A stretch of 64,000 nt of DNA from JAFGJQ01 sp964495075 (GTDB lineage: Bacteria > Planctomycetota > Phycisphaerae > UBA1845). The first letter of the stretch is position 1; each line of letters starts with the position of its first letter. Both the position numbers and the translations under genes were made by a program. Below are positions 9,033-16,826 of this stretch, piece by piece. The notes beneath the pieces are model-generated. The model was not told where the DNA came from and did not search any database. It saw nothing but the letters and a program-made list of their open reading frames with translations. Location of the stretch: positions 62,001 through 126,000 of the forward strand of contig CAZBUJ010000003.1 in NCBI GenBank assembly GCA_964495075.1. The letters are read 5' to 3'.

Positions 9033-10603
9033 TCCTGACCGTCTTCGTCGTCTACCTGCTGAGCATGCTGGCGATCGGGATCTACACATCCCGCTACAAC
9101 AAGAGCATGGGCGACTTCGTGATCGGCGGGCGCCGGTTGGGGCCCTGGGTGGCGGCGCTCAGCGCGCAAGCGAGCGACTTCAGCGCGTGGCTGTTCATCG
9201 GCCTGCCGTCGCAGGCGTACCTGCACGGGTTCAGCATGGTGTGGGCGTGTCACGGGTGCATGCTGGGCGTGATGTTCAACTGGCTGGTGCTCGCCCCTCG
9301 GCTCCGCCGCTTGAGCGGGGAGTATGACGCGCTCACGATCCCTGATTTCCTGGAAACCCGGTTCGCGGATCGCTCGCACGTCATCCGCGTGCTCGCCGTC
9401 CTCGTGATCCTCGTCTGTTACGTCACCTACATCTCGGCCCAGTTCAACGCGGCGGGCGAGGTATTCGTCACCGCCTTCGACGCGACCGACGTGAACCTGC
9501 GGACGGTTGACCTGTTCGGCGCGAAACTGGCGCCGTACCAGCAGGGCCTGCTCATCGGTGCACTCGTCATCATGGCCTATACCGCGATGGGCGGCTTTCT
9601 CGCCGTGTGCTGGACCGACTTCGTGCAGGCGATCCTGATGGTGTCCGCGCTGGTGGCGGTGCCGATCGTCGGCATCTGCCAGCTCGGCGGCTTCGACGAG
9701 TTCTGGTCTCGCATGGCCGCCGGACAGCACCACGCGGATATGCTGACGGTGACGAGAGGCAGCGCGGGCGCGTCGCTGGCGTTCGGGGTCGTGATCGCCG
9801 GGCTCGCGTGGGCGATGGGCTACCCGGGCCAACCACACATCCTCGCCCGTTTCATGGCGATCCAGGACGAGCGAAAGATCCCTCGCGGCGCGTTGATCTC
9901 GGTGGTCTGGACGGCGTTCGCGTTGTACGGCTCGCTGCTTGTCGGATTCATCTCGCTGGCGATCGTGGGGCCGGGGCTGGGGGACAGCGCCCACGCCAAC
10001 CAGGCTATGCCGAAGTTGGTCATCGCGATGCTGCCGCCGACGTTTGCCGGGCTGGTGCTGGCCGCCGCGATTGCCGCGATGATGAGCACCGTGGACTCGC
10101 AGTTGATCGTGGCCGTCTCCGCCGTGGTCCGCGACATCTATCAGCGGCTGTTCGGTGGCAAGCCCAGCGACCGGGCGGCGGTCTGGCTGTCACGGATCGT
10201 GATGGTCGCGTTGGGCACGGGCGGCGTGGCGACGGTGTGGCGATCGAAGAGCGTGTTCGGCAAGGTGTTCGACGCCTGGGGCGGGCTGGCCGCCGGGCTC
10301 GGACCGGCCCTGGTGCTGGGCTGTCTCTGGCGGCGGACCGCGCGGTCGGCCGTCGTGGCGGGCATGGTGGCCGGGGTCGTGTCGAGTCAGTTCTGGCCAC
10401 AGCTCATGGCGTGGCTGGATGGGGAAGCCGCACATGCCGGCTGGATCGGAGCGTCGACCGGCAAGTTCCAGACACAGTTCGTCCAGTGCCTGAACGAAAC
10501 GAAGCTGGTGACGACGGTGCTGGTGAATTTCGTGCTGGTGATCGTCGTCAGTCTGATCTTCCCGGATCGACGAAACCACGTCGCGGCGGCGGGCGGCGCG
10601 TAG
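9029..10603 (+). CDS. putP: Sodium:solute symporter, PutP-like
   Basis: 524 residues with about 13 membrane segments, the size of Na+/proline symporters (SSS family). The N-terminal signature GDFVIGGRRLGPWVAALSAQ, then ASDFSAWLFIGLPSQAYLHG, closely follows PutP, and the Na+ site helices are recognisable. The later PGQPHILARFMA and AAAIAAMMSTVDSQLIV stretches are also PutP-like. It would import L-proline or a related amino acid with Na+. The start is the ATG that overlaps the micropeptide stop; the frame is open from 8999 but that would bypass the coupling. The FIST gene follows 44 bp downstream. Substrate is inferred from family only. Confidence 0.88.
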   Translation: MILTVFVVYLLSMLAIGIYTSRYNKSMGDFVIGGRRLGPWVAALSAQASDFSAWLFIGLPSQAYLHGFSMVWACHGCMLGVMFNWLVLAPRLRRLSGEYDALTIPDFLETRFADRSHVIRVLAVLVILVCYVTYISAQFNAAGEVFVTAFDATDVNLRTVDLFGAKLAPYQQGLLIGALVIMAYTAMGGFLAVCWTDFVQAILMVSALVAVPIVGICQLGGFDEFWSRMAAGQHHADMLTVTRGSAGASLAFGVVIAGLAWAMGYPGQPHILARFMAIQDERKIPRGALISVVWTAFALYGSLLVGFISLAIVGPGLGDSAHANQAMPKLVIAMLPPTFAGLVLAAAIAAMMSTVDSQLIVAVSAVVRDIYQRLFGGKPSDRAAVWLSRIVMVALGTGGVATVWRSKSVFGKVFDAWGGLAAGLGPALVLGCLWRRTARSAVVAGMVAGVVSSQFWPQLMAWLDGEAAHAGWIGASTGKFQTQFVQCLNETKLVTTVLVNFVLVIVVSLIFPDRRNHVAAAGGA

Positions 10604-10629
10604 ATTAGCCGAACGGCGGAAAGTACAAT
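10601..10629 (+). promoter_or_regulatory. Possible internal promoter for the FIST gene
   Basis: TAGATT (10601-10606) and TACAAT (10624-10629, five of six) have a 17-bp spacer. The -10 lies 18 bases before the FIST ATG. The -35 is poor and overlaps the symporter stop codon. Confidence 0.35.
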
Positions 10630-10647
10630 GGATTCCCGAGGCCGGGT

Positions 10648-11808
10648 ATGGAATTCAACGCGACCATCAGTACATCCCCGGACCACAACAACGCAGTTCG
10701 TGAAGTCTGTGCGGACCTGAGCGACTTCAAACCCGATCTGGCGGTCGTCTTCGCCTCACACCACCATGGCCCGGAGTTCACCGAGCTGCTGCACGGCATC
10801 CGCGAGGGTACGGACGCCCGCAACCTGATCGGCTGCACCGCCGAGAGCATCATCGGACCCGACCGGGAAGTCGAACGGTCGCCCGCGCTGGCGTTGTGGG
10901 CGGCCCGACTGCCGGGCGTACGCATCCTCCCGTTCGTGCTCGATCAGGATGATCTCCACCGGATGGATCGGCCGGAAGACTGGCACGATCGCGTGGGCGT
11001 GCCACCGGACGAACAACCCGGCATCGTGATCCTGCCGGACCCGTTCTCCATCGACATCGCCATTTGCCTCAAGCGGATGGACGCCGCGTTTCCCGGCTCC
11101 TCCATCGTCGGCGGGATGGCCAGCGGTGGCACGGGCGCGGGCCAGAACCGGCTCTTGCTCAACGACCAGGTGCTGCGGCAAGGCCTGGTCGGCGTGTCGC
11201 TGTCGGGTCCGATCCGCATTCGTGCGGTGACGTCGCAGGGCTGCCGCCCGGTGGGGTCCCAGTTCGTCGTGACGCGGGCGGACAACAACATCATCTACGA
11301 GGGCGGGGGCCGCCCCATCCTGAACCTGGTTCAGGAAATGTACGAGCGGGCCAGTGCCCACGAGCGTGAACTCCTTCAGAACGGCCTCCACGTCGGCGTC
11401 GTGGTCGACGAACGCCTGGATACCTTCGGCCCCGGCGACTTTCTCGTCCGCAACGTCATGGGTATCGTCGACGAGAAAGGGCTCGCCGTCACCGACGTGG
11501 TCCGACCAGGCCAGACCGTCCAGTTCCACGTACGCGACGCCCGCACAGCCGACGAGGAGATGGAGGCGCTGCTCCGCCGCGAAGTGACGACGTGTGGTCA
11601 CAGTCCTGCGGGCGGGCTGCTCTTCAGTTGCAACGGCCGCGGCACACGGATGTTTCAACAGCCGGACCACGATGTGGACCTGGTCAACCGGTTCATGGAC
11701 GATTGCCGCGTGGCGGGGTTCTTCGCGCAGGGAGAGATCGGACCCGTCGGCCACCGCACGTTCGTCCACGGCTTCACCAGCACGCTGATTCTGTTCTACG
11801 GGGCGTGA
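10648..11808 (+). CDS. FIST N/C domain ligand-sensing protein
   Basis: 386 residues covering a complete FIST-N domain (about 10-190) and FIST-C domain (about 205-375), with nothing attached. Recognisable segments are LAVVFASHHHGPEF, NLIGCTAESIIG, the glycine-rich GSSIVGGMASGGTG and the late FSCNGRGTRMFQ, then GFFAQGEIGPV. FIST domains are predicted small-molecule (possibly amino-acid) sensors that usually sit in or beside chemotaxis and signalling proteins. Here the gene directly follows a PutP-like symporter and may sense the transported compound or act with it. No signalling output domain is present in this protein. A short hairpin follows the stop. Confidence 0.85.
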   Translation: MEFNATISTSPDHNNAVREVCADLSDFKPDLAVVFASHHHGPEFTELLHGIREGTDARNLIGCTAESIIGPDREVERSPALALWAARLPGVRILPFVLDQDDLHRMDRPEDWHDRVGVPPDEQPGIVILPDPFSIDIAICLKRMDAAFPGSSIVGGMASGGTGAGQNRLLLNDQVLRQGLVGVSLSGPIRIRAVTSQGCRPVGSQFVVTRADNNIIYEGGGRPILNLVQEMYERASAHERELLQNGLHVGVVVDERLDTFGPGDFLVRNVMGIVDEKGLAVTDVVRPGQTVQFHVRDARTADEEMEALLRREVTTCGHSPAGGLLFSCNGRGTRMFQQPDHDVDLVNRFMDDCRVAGFFAQGEIGPVGHRTFVHGFTSTLILFYGA

Positions 11809-11832
11809 GGCGGGATCATCGTCTCGCCCGCC
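11809..11832. terminator. Short hairpin between convergent genes
   Basis: GGCGGG (11809-11814) pairs with CCCGCC (11827-11832) around a 12-base loop, in the 40-bp gap between the FIST gene and the convergent small transporter. There is no clear T-tract, so termination function is uncertain. Confidence 0.35.
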
Positions 11833-11848
11833 GGATCGAGGCGTCGGG

Positions 11849-12253
11849 TCACGGTGCCGTCGCGGCGGGTTCGGTTGTCTGCCAGGCAACGAGAATCACG
11901 CCGACCAGGATGAGCGCCACGCCGACCCACTGCCCCACCGTCATTCGCTCACGAAGCAGGAAATAGGCGACGGTCACGATGAGTGCGTACCCTCCGCCGA
12001 CCATCACCGGATAGGCAAGACTGATCTTCAGCACCTTGCTTTGAAGGGCGAACATGTAAAACACCGCATTGAGACTGAAACAGATCAGACCGGCCAGCAG
12101 GATCGGGCTGGTCAGGACCGCCTTGACCGCACCGGGCAGTCCCGATTTCAGCAATCCACCCGCTTGGTCGACCTTCGTCATGCCCGCTTTCATCATCAGG
12201 TTGGCCGACGCGTTCAGGAGCAGTGCGAGCACGAGCGCTACAACGTGTTTCAT
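11849..12253 (-). CDS. Small DMT/SMR-like membrane transporter
   Basis: 134 residues with four hydrophobic helices. It starts MKHVVALVLALLLNASANLMM and ends RMTVGQWVGVALILVGVILV before an Ala/Thr tail. That is the half-size arrangement of the EamA/small multidrug resistance group, where the last helix pair with GQWxGxALIxxGVxL is typical. It may work as a dimer and export a lipid-linked sugar or small amphipathic compound. The frame is open far upstream, but GAGG lies about 9 bases before ATG 12253, and 134 residues matches the family. SMR proteins usually have a membrane Glu in helix 1; none is obvious here, so it is closer to the EamA-like half proteins. Confidence 0.75.
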   Translation of the reverse strand: MKHVVALVLALLLNASANLMMKAGMTKVDQAGGLLKSGLPGAVKAVLTSPILLAGLICFSLNAVFYMFALQSKVLKISLAYPVMVGGGYALIVTVAYFLLRERMTVGQWVGVALILVGVILVAWQTTEPAATAP

Positions 12254-12375
12254 CGTCAGGTCCTCGGTCATTGGTTCGACGGCGCCGTGCCGCTTCGAGG
12301 GCAAATGGGTAACAGAAGAGTTCGCGGTTGGCAACTTTCGCTGGGCGGCTGCCGAGAGGACGGGACCGGTGCGGG

Positions 12376-12777
12376 CTAGTCGTCCGGATCGGCCATCTCC
12401 GCGGCGGCCCGGCCGGGGCGACGGATCGCCCACCATTCCCGTTCGCAAAACAGACTGGCGACGAAGAGGTACCCAAACGGCAAGTTGAACGTCGCGGAGA
12501 AGGCGCCCATGACACACATGACGATATGGGCCAGGATCACCGCGCCGAGCAGCCCGTGGACCTGCAGCACGTACTGTGCCGCCACCGCGCCACACCCGAA
12601 CACGACAGCGCACACCGACCAGATCAGGTTGGCCTTGACCCAATACCGAACGTACGGAGAGCTTCGGAATGCTGCCGTCCGCGTGCCGACCCACGGCGCG
12701 ACGATGAGTAGCACCGCCCCGATGGCCTGCACCAAAGCTGCCGTGGTCCGCTCTGAGTCGCAGGGCGAGTACGCCAT
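12376..12777 (-). CDS. Four-helix membrane protein of unknown function
   Basis: 133 residues with about four predicted membrane segments (about residues 13-31, 47-68, 75-92 and 98-112). The C-terminus is charged and cytoplasm-like (REWWAIRRPGRAAAEMADPDD). I do not recognise a family; the arrangement resembles small DUF4870-like proteins, but this is not demonstrated. The ATG at 12777 has a weak GGAG about 9 bases upstream. It is upstream of, and co-directional with, the small transporter, 122 bp away. The overlapping antisense ORF at 12328-12711 has no hydrophobic pattern and looks like a shadow. Confidence 0.55.
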   Translation of the reverse strand: MAYSPCDSERTTAALVQAIGAVLLIVAPWVGTRTAAFRSSPYVRYWVKANLIWSVCAVVFGCGAVAAQYVLQVHGLLGAVILAHIVMCVMGAFSATFNLPFGYLFVASLFCEREWWAIRRPGRAAAEMADPDD

Positions 12778-13375
12778 GGTATCGACACTCCGGCAGCTGC
12801 GACTCGGCGTGCCGACGGCTTCCCGAGCGATGGCAAACGTGTCAGTCGCCGAGGGAAGAACCGACCTCCGGTCGAATCAGCTGCCATTGCCCAGACTCGT
12901 TTGTCCCTTATACAGTCACTACGCGTTCGAGTGAACGTTGTTTCTCATCAATCTGGCACATTACCGGGCCGGACGTCGCGGCCGGTCCCTGCCGGCCCGG
13001 CTCGCGTCGACACCGATCGACAACTGGTTACGGGCAGCGCAGAAAAAGCCGGCTGTGCTAAGCCTCGCGCGATCAAGAGGCTACGAACCCGGCTCACAAA
13101 TCTGAGAAGATGGGGGAGTTGTACTGGTTGACAACCTGTGACTTGTGTGGCATAGGGTATTTGTATCCGGCGCATTCGGCAGCGGATGGTCGTTGTCTGA
13201 ATCACACCTAAACGCTGGACATCACGAACGTTGCGCTGAGCTGGGCTTGGCCGTCGGGCCGACGGACGGAGGAGTTGTGTGGGCTCCCCAACAAGGTTGG
13301 CTTCCATCCACCCGGGTGTGTGGAGGCACGAGGGGAGGAGGGTCGCCGGTGGGCCGTGTAGGCTGTCGCGGAACC
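12778..13375. other. 598-bp intergenic region
   Basis: No convincing gene. It contains a perfect 9-bp GC inverted repeat (12964-12972 with 12992-13000, 19-base spacer) that could end a transcript. TTGACA at 13128-13133 has no good -10 at the right distance (CATAGG at 17 bp). Promoters for the flanking divergent small genes are probably here, but none is convincing. Confidence 0.4.
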
Positions 13376-13546
13376 ATGAACAAAGACAAGTGCAAGCACG
13401 GGGCGAAGTCCGGACCCGACGACAAGCTGCGGCGACTGCGCCGTGCCCTGGCGGACGCTTGGTGGAACGAAGAGCCGCTTGAGCGAATCGAGCAACTCGA
13501 GCGTGAAATCAACCGGTGTCTGGCCGAATCGAGTCGCAAGACATAG
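13376..13546 (+). CDS. Small charged helical protein, unknown function
   Basis: 56 residues starting MNKDKCKHGAKSG, then a strongly amphipathic Leu/Arg/Glu helix (DKLRRLRRALADAW, ERIEQLEREINRC). It would form a short coiled coil. It contains two Cys and two Trp. The frame is open from 13145, but the upstream part has the random composition of a shadow ORF and ATG 13376 begins the plausible segment. No ribosome-binding site is obvious. No partner gene is apparent; the DUF362 gene converges on it 82 bp away. It may not be a real gene. Confidence 0.45.
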   Translation: MNKDKCKHGAKSGPDDKLRRLRRALADAWWNEEPLERIEQLEREINRCLAESSRKT

Positions 13547-13628
13547 TCTGGAGCCCGCCACGGGCGGATGCGGTCCGCGCCCACCCCGCGTCGGGGGATC
13601 GAGCCACAACATCCGCACTATATTGAAC

Positions 13629-14810
13629 TTAGCCTTGGTGGGCCGCCGATGACCCGGCGGCTTCCAACTGTTTCCAGCCCGCCTCATCGGGCTTGAGCCG
13701 CTCCCACTGGGCAAACAGGCGGCCCCATTCGCTGTTGAGCGCCTGGTTGACCCGCGGGTGTCCGATGAAGGGCATCCAGAAGTAATCGTGGTAGCCGATG
13801 CTGGCCAGGTACGCCCAGGGAGCGAGCCAGGTCTTGAGTGACCATTCCACGGGCCGTTTCAGTCCGCCCCAGTAGATCTTGTGCTGCATCCGGGAGGCGA
13901 ACGTCATTTTCTTGAATGGCCCGACAAACCGCCAGTTTTCCTCCGCCGCGTCGCGGTCGCCGACGATTTCGATCTCGCGGGGGTCCCCCACCCCGAGGCC
14001 GAGGTCGTGGGCGAGCCGGATGCACTTCACATCGTCGAGCGGCGCGAACCCCATGATTTTGGCGGCGACGGCGTCGATGGCCACCGGGTCGGCGGAGGCC
14101 AGCAGCACGTTCTTGACGTAGGGGATCATACAGCGCGGACCTGGGCCATCGCCGGCGAAGGTGCCATCCATCACGGTGAACAGGCCCTTGTGGATGTGCT
14201 TCTGAATCATCAGCAGATCGACCAGGGTCTCGTGGATGACGGGATGGGTCCAGTGTCGACGCTCGTTCAGCAAGCCGCCGAAAGCGTTCTTCATGGAGCC
14301 GGTCATGGTGGTGAACACGTGGGTCTTGACCGTCGGCAGGTGGATGATGTTTTCGCCGATGAACCGTTTGGGGATGGAAAAACCCTTGGGATAGACGTCG
14401 TTGAGCACGAGCAGCTTGTCGCGCAGATCGCCGATCGCGTCGCGGACGTTGATCCACTCCTCGCCGTCGTAGAGATGGATGTTCCGGAGTCCGTGCGCGT
14501 TGACGACGGGCAGGTGCTTATTGCCGCGTTCGCCTTTGCGAGCGCTGACGACGACCGTCCGGTTATGGCAGGCGTGGATGAGGTCACGCGAGTACCCGTC
14601 GGCCAGCATCGCCTTGATCACACCATCCAGTTGCCACGGCGTCGTGGAGCAGGCGGGGAAAAAGTAGTGCCACGAGATGTTGATCTTGAGGGCGGTGTCG
14701 GCATCGCGAGCGACCACCGACTGATAGTCGGCCAGGTTCATCAGTCGATGGTAGTCGGCCAGCACCGTGGCCGGCGACGTGCGCAGGATTGCCACCTTGG
14801 AACGACTCAT
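13629..14810 (-). CDS. DUF362 domain protein
   Basis: 393 residues whose core (about 45-290) matches DUF362. It has LKINISWHYFFPACSTTPWQ at the start of the domain, LPVVNAHGLRNIHLYDGEEW, NIIHLPTVKTHVFTTMTGSMKN, LTRxx-like KNVLLASADPVAIDAVAAKI and ending GFAPLDDVKCIRLAHDLGLG. DUF362 proteins are often fused to 4Fe-4S ferredoxin domains; this one has no Cys clusters. The C-terminal 90 residues are Trp/Tyr rich and not part of the domain. Function is unknown in this family. ATG 14810 begins MSRSKVAILRTSP, a normal N-terminal beta strand of the family. Confidence 0.82.
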   Translation of the reverse strand: MSRSKVAILRTSPATVLADYHRLMNLADYQSVVARDADTALKINISWHYFFPACSTTPWQLDGVIKAMLADGYSRDLIHACHNRTVVVSARKGERGNKHLPVVNAHGLRNIHLYDGEEWINVRDAIGDLRDKLLVLNDVYPKGFSIPKRFIGENIIHLPTVKTHVFTTMTGSMKNAFGGLLNERRHWTHPVIHETLVDLLMIQKHIHKGLFTVMDGTFAGDGPGPRCMIPYVKNVLLASADPVAIDAVAAKIMGFAPLDDVKCIRLAHDLGLGVGDPREIEIVGDRDAAEENWRFVGPFKKMTFASRMQHKIYWGGLKRPVEWSLKTWLAPWAYLASIGYHDYFWMPFIGHPRVNQALNSEWGRLFAQWERLKPDEAGWKQLEAAGSSAAHQG

Positions 14811-15201
14811 GAGTCACCCCCGTGTTGCCCTCGTCTGAACCGCCGCCAGGCAGCCAGACCGGCGAAGGGCGGCCGCTCGGATCCGGACACGACGCAACTC
14901 GGACCCAGCCCCCATAGCAGCATTCTACCCTCACACGACCGCTTCTTCCCCAGCCACCCGCCGGTCGCATACCGCCGGCGACCCCGTTCAAGTGGCTCCC
15001 CCAGCATCCGGTACGGTAATCGACCGGTCGGAGCGTGTAAAGTGGACACCCTTCCGCGCCGAGCGGCCGTGTGTATCCGGAGCATGTTCCGCACGGACTC
15101 GCGTGTCGTCCGGACATGAGACAGCGGTCGGGACGGGTCCGCGTACCGTTAGGTACGCGGCCGATCCTGTTCCGGTTCACGACGACCAATGACTCCTTGG
15201 C
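14811..15201. other. 391-bp intergenic region
   Basis: This gap lies between the co-directional UbiA-type and DUF362 genes. Apart from the hairpin at 15139-15160 I see no gene. It must carry the promoter of the DUF362 gene, but no clear -35/-10 pair was found. Confidence 0.4.
15139..15160 (-). terminator. Perfect hairpin after the UbiA-type gene
   Basis: CCGCGTACC (15139-15147), loop of 4, GGTACGCGG (15152-15160) form a perfect 9-bp stem 42 bp beyond the stop codon of the minus-strand gene. There is no U-tract, so it may terminate weakly or protect the 3' end. Confidence 0.5.
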
Positions 15202-16107
15202 TCAGCCGCATCCCGCGAGGACCATCAGTTTCGACTCGAACACGATGACGGCCGCGGTGACGCCCCACAGCAGAATGGTGCCGATGAACGGCCGGTCCCT
15301 GGTGAAAATCTCGGTGGGCCCGGTATGGGCGCCGCTCTGGACGAGCATGGCGAATCGAAAGACGCCGTAGACCACCAGGGGCAGCGTATAGAGCAGATGC
15401 TGCTTGGGGAACGGTGGCACGTGTTTCTCGTCGGTGGTGTAGAGCAGGAAGGTGACGATGGCGATTCCAGCCGACACACTGGTGAGGTTGTTGAGCAGTT
15501 CCGGCGTGTACCGGGACAGCGTCGCCCGGTGTTCGCGGGCCTGATCGGCGTTCTCGAACGCGGCCACTTCGCAGCGTCGTTTTCCGAAGCCCATGAAGAG
15601 GCAGAGCGTGAAGGTGCAGGCGATCAACCACGGCGAGGTCACCACTCCCACGGCCTCCGCGCCCGCCCACGCGCGGAGAACGAAGCCGGTGGCGATGATG
15701 ATCACGTCGAGGATGATGCGTCTCTTCAGGCCGAACGAGTAGGCGAGAATCAGGACGAAGTAGACAACGAGCAGTGCCATCGACCGCCACGGAAGCCACG
15801 CGGCGGTCAGCGCGATCGCCAGCGCGGCGAGGGAGACGCCGAACCCCATCCCGGCGCCGGGGCTGATGGCCCCGCGGGCGATCGGCCGGTTCCTCTTCTT
15901 GGGGTGATGGGCGTCGGCTTCGCGATCCGTCACGTCATTGATCGCGTAGCTCGAGCTGGCGACGAGGCAGAATGCGACGAAGCACAGCCCCGCCTGCCAG
16001 GCCGCGGGGAACTCCATCAGCTTGTAACCGAGGACCGGCCCCACGAAGACCACGAGGTTCTTGATCCACTCCCTCGGTCTCATCAACTGGACGTACGCGA
16101 GCATCAT
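15202..16107 (-). CDS. UbiA-family prenyl-phosphate phosphoribosyltransferase-like enzyme
   Basis: 301 residues, about 8-9 membrane helices. The first Asp-rich motif is NDVTDREADAHHPKKRNRP and the second is YSFGLKRRIILDVIIIATGF followed by VLRAWAG. This combination matches decaprenyl-phosphate phosphoribosyltransferase (the Rv3806c/UbiA group) more closely than quinone-ring prenyltransferases. In mycobacteria that enzyme joins PRPP and polyprenyl phosphate to start arabinose-donor synthesis. The neighbouring GT-C-like transferase would need a polyprenyl-linked sugar, which supports a surface-glycan role. An in-frame TTG lies one codon upstream; ATG 16107 is preferred. It ends a probable three-gene unit with 16113-16553 and 16827-18566. 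Confidence 0.85.
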   Translation of the reverse strand: MMLAYVQLMRPREWIKNLVVFVGPVLGYKLMEFPAAWQAGLCFVAFCLVASSSYAINDVTDREADAHHPKKRNRPIARGAISPGAGMGFGVSLAALAIALTAAWLPWRSMALLVVYFVLILAYSFGLKRRIILDVIIIATGFVLRAWAGAEAVGVVTSPWLIACTFTLCLFMGFGKRRCEVAAFENADQAREHRATLSRYTPELLNNLTSVSAGIAIVTFLLYTTDEKHVPPFPKQHLLYTLPLVVYGVFRFAMLVQSGAHTGPTEIFTRDRPFIGTILLWGVTAAVIVFESKLMVLAGCG

Positions 16108-16112
16108 CAACC

Positions 16113-16553
16113 TCAGCCTGCCATGGGTGACGGTGGAGTTGATCCATCTTCGGTCGGGTCGTTCGAATGGTCTTCGCTCGTCTCTTCCCTCACCCGATCC
16201 ACTTCGTCCTTGATGCGTTCGACCGCCCGGGTGGTAGCCTCCCGTGCCTCCTCGACCGCCTGCGTGGTGGCGGTGCGTGCATGCTCAATCGCCTGGGTGG
16301 TGGCGACGCGGGCCTTCTCGACGGCCTGGGTCGTGGCGGCCTTGGCCTTTTCGAACTCGTCGCGCGCCCGTTGCCTGGCCCGGTCCACGGCTGGTTTGGC
16401 GTCCTCCACGGCCTGGGTGGTGGCGCGGCGGGCGGCCGCAACGGTCTCCTCGGTTTTTCGGCGGGCTTCATCCAACTCGCGTTCCTTGCAGTTTGCCCCC
16501 CACGCCATCACGACCGCGGTGATGATCAGTGCGATTGCTCTTGTCCATCGCAT
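16113..16553 (-). CDS. Membrane-anchored hendecad-repeat helical protein
   Basis: 146 residues. An N-terminal signal or anchor (MRWTRAIALIITAVVMAWGA, then NCKE) leads into a long Ala/Thr/Glu/Arg helix. It holds four to five 11-residue repeats of the form ATTQAVE-x-A-x-x at about residues 28-110, then a charged tail. The 11-residue period is typical of right-handed coiled coils and amphipathic lipid-binding helices, as in apolipoprotein-like or LEA-like proteins. A Cys follows the hydrophobic part, but GAN-C is a poor lipobox. The corresponding 33-base DNA repeats are visible. Start 16553 is chosen because the signal begins there; the open frame continues upstream to 16604. The gene ends 5 bp before the UbiA-type gene begins. 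Confidence 0.7.
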   Translation of the reverse strand: MRWTRAIALIITAVVMAWGANCKERELDEARRKTEETVAAARRATTQAVEDAKPAVDRARQRARDEFEKAKAATTQAVEKARVATTQAIEHARTATTQAVEEAREATTRAVERIKDEVDRVREETSEDHSNDPTEDGSTPPSPMAG

Positions 16554-16826
16554 GGTTTCGGCTCCGATTCGAGTCAACTCGTTCGCCCGCTTCGTGGGTG
16601 CCAAGCATAGCCGAGGACCGTCGGGGCAACAAGCAGAAGGAGAGACGGGGGATAGCGAATGGGGAATAACGGTTTGGGCTACGGGGCGTTCGTAGCGCGG
16701 CGGTTGACGGCGCCGTGCTGCCCGTCGTGGGTGTCCGGCGCCAGGCGGCAGCGGGATGTCCGGGGGGTGTAGAGGAGAGACAACCAGACGGTTGTCGACG
16801 GCAGACTGGCCGTACTGTGGTTACGG

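Noticed and set aside
13145..13375. Upstream extension of the 56-residue small gene
   Set aside because: The extra 77 residues have random composition. The plausible helical segment begins at ATG 13376.
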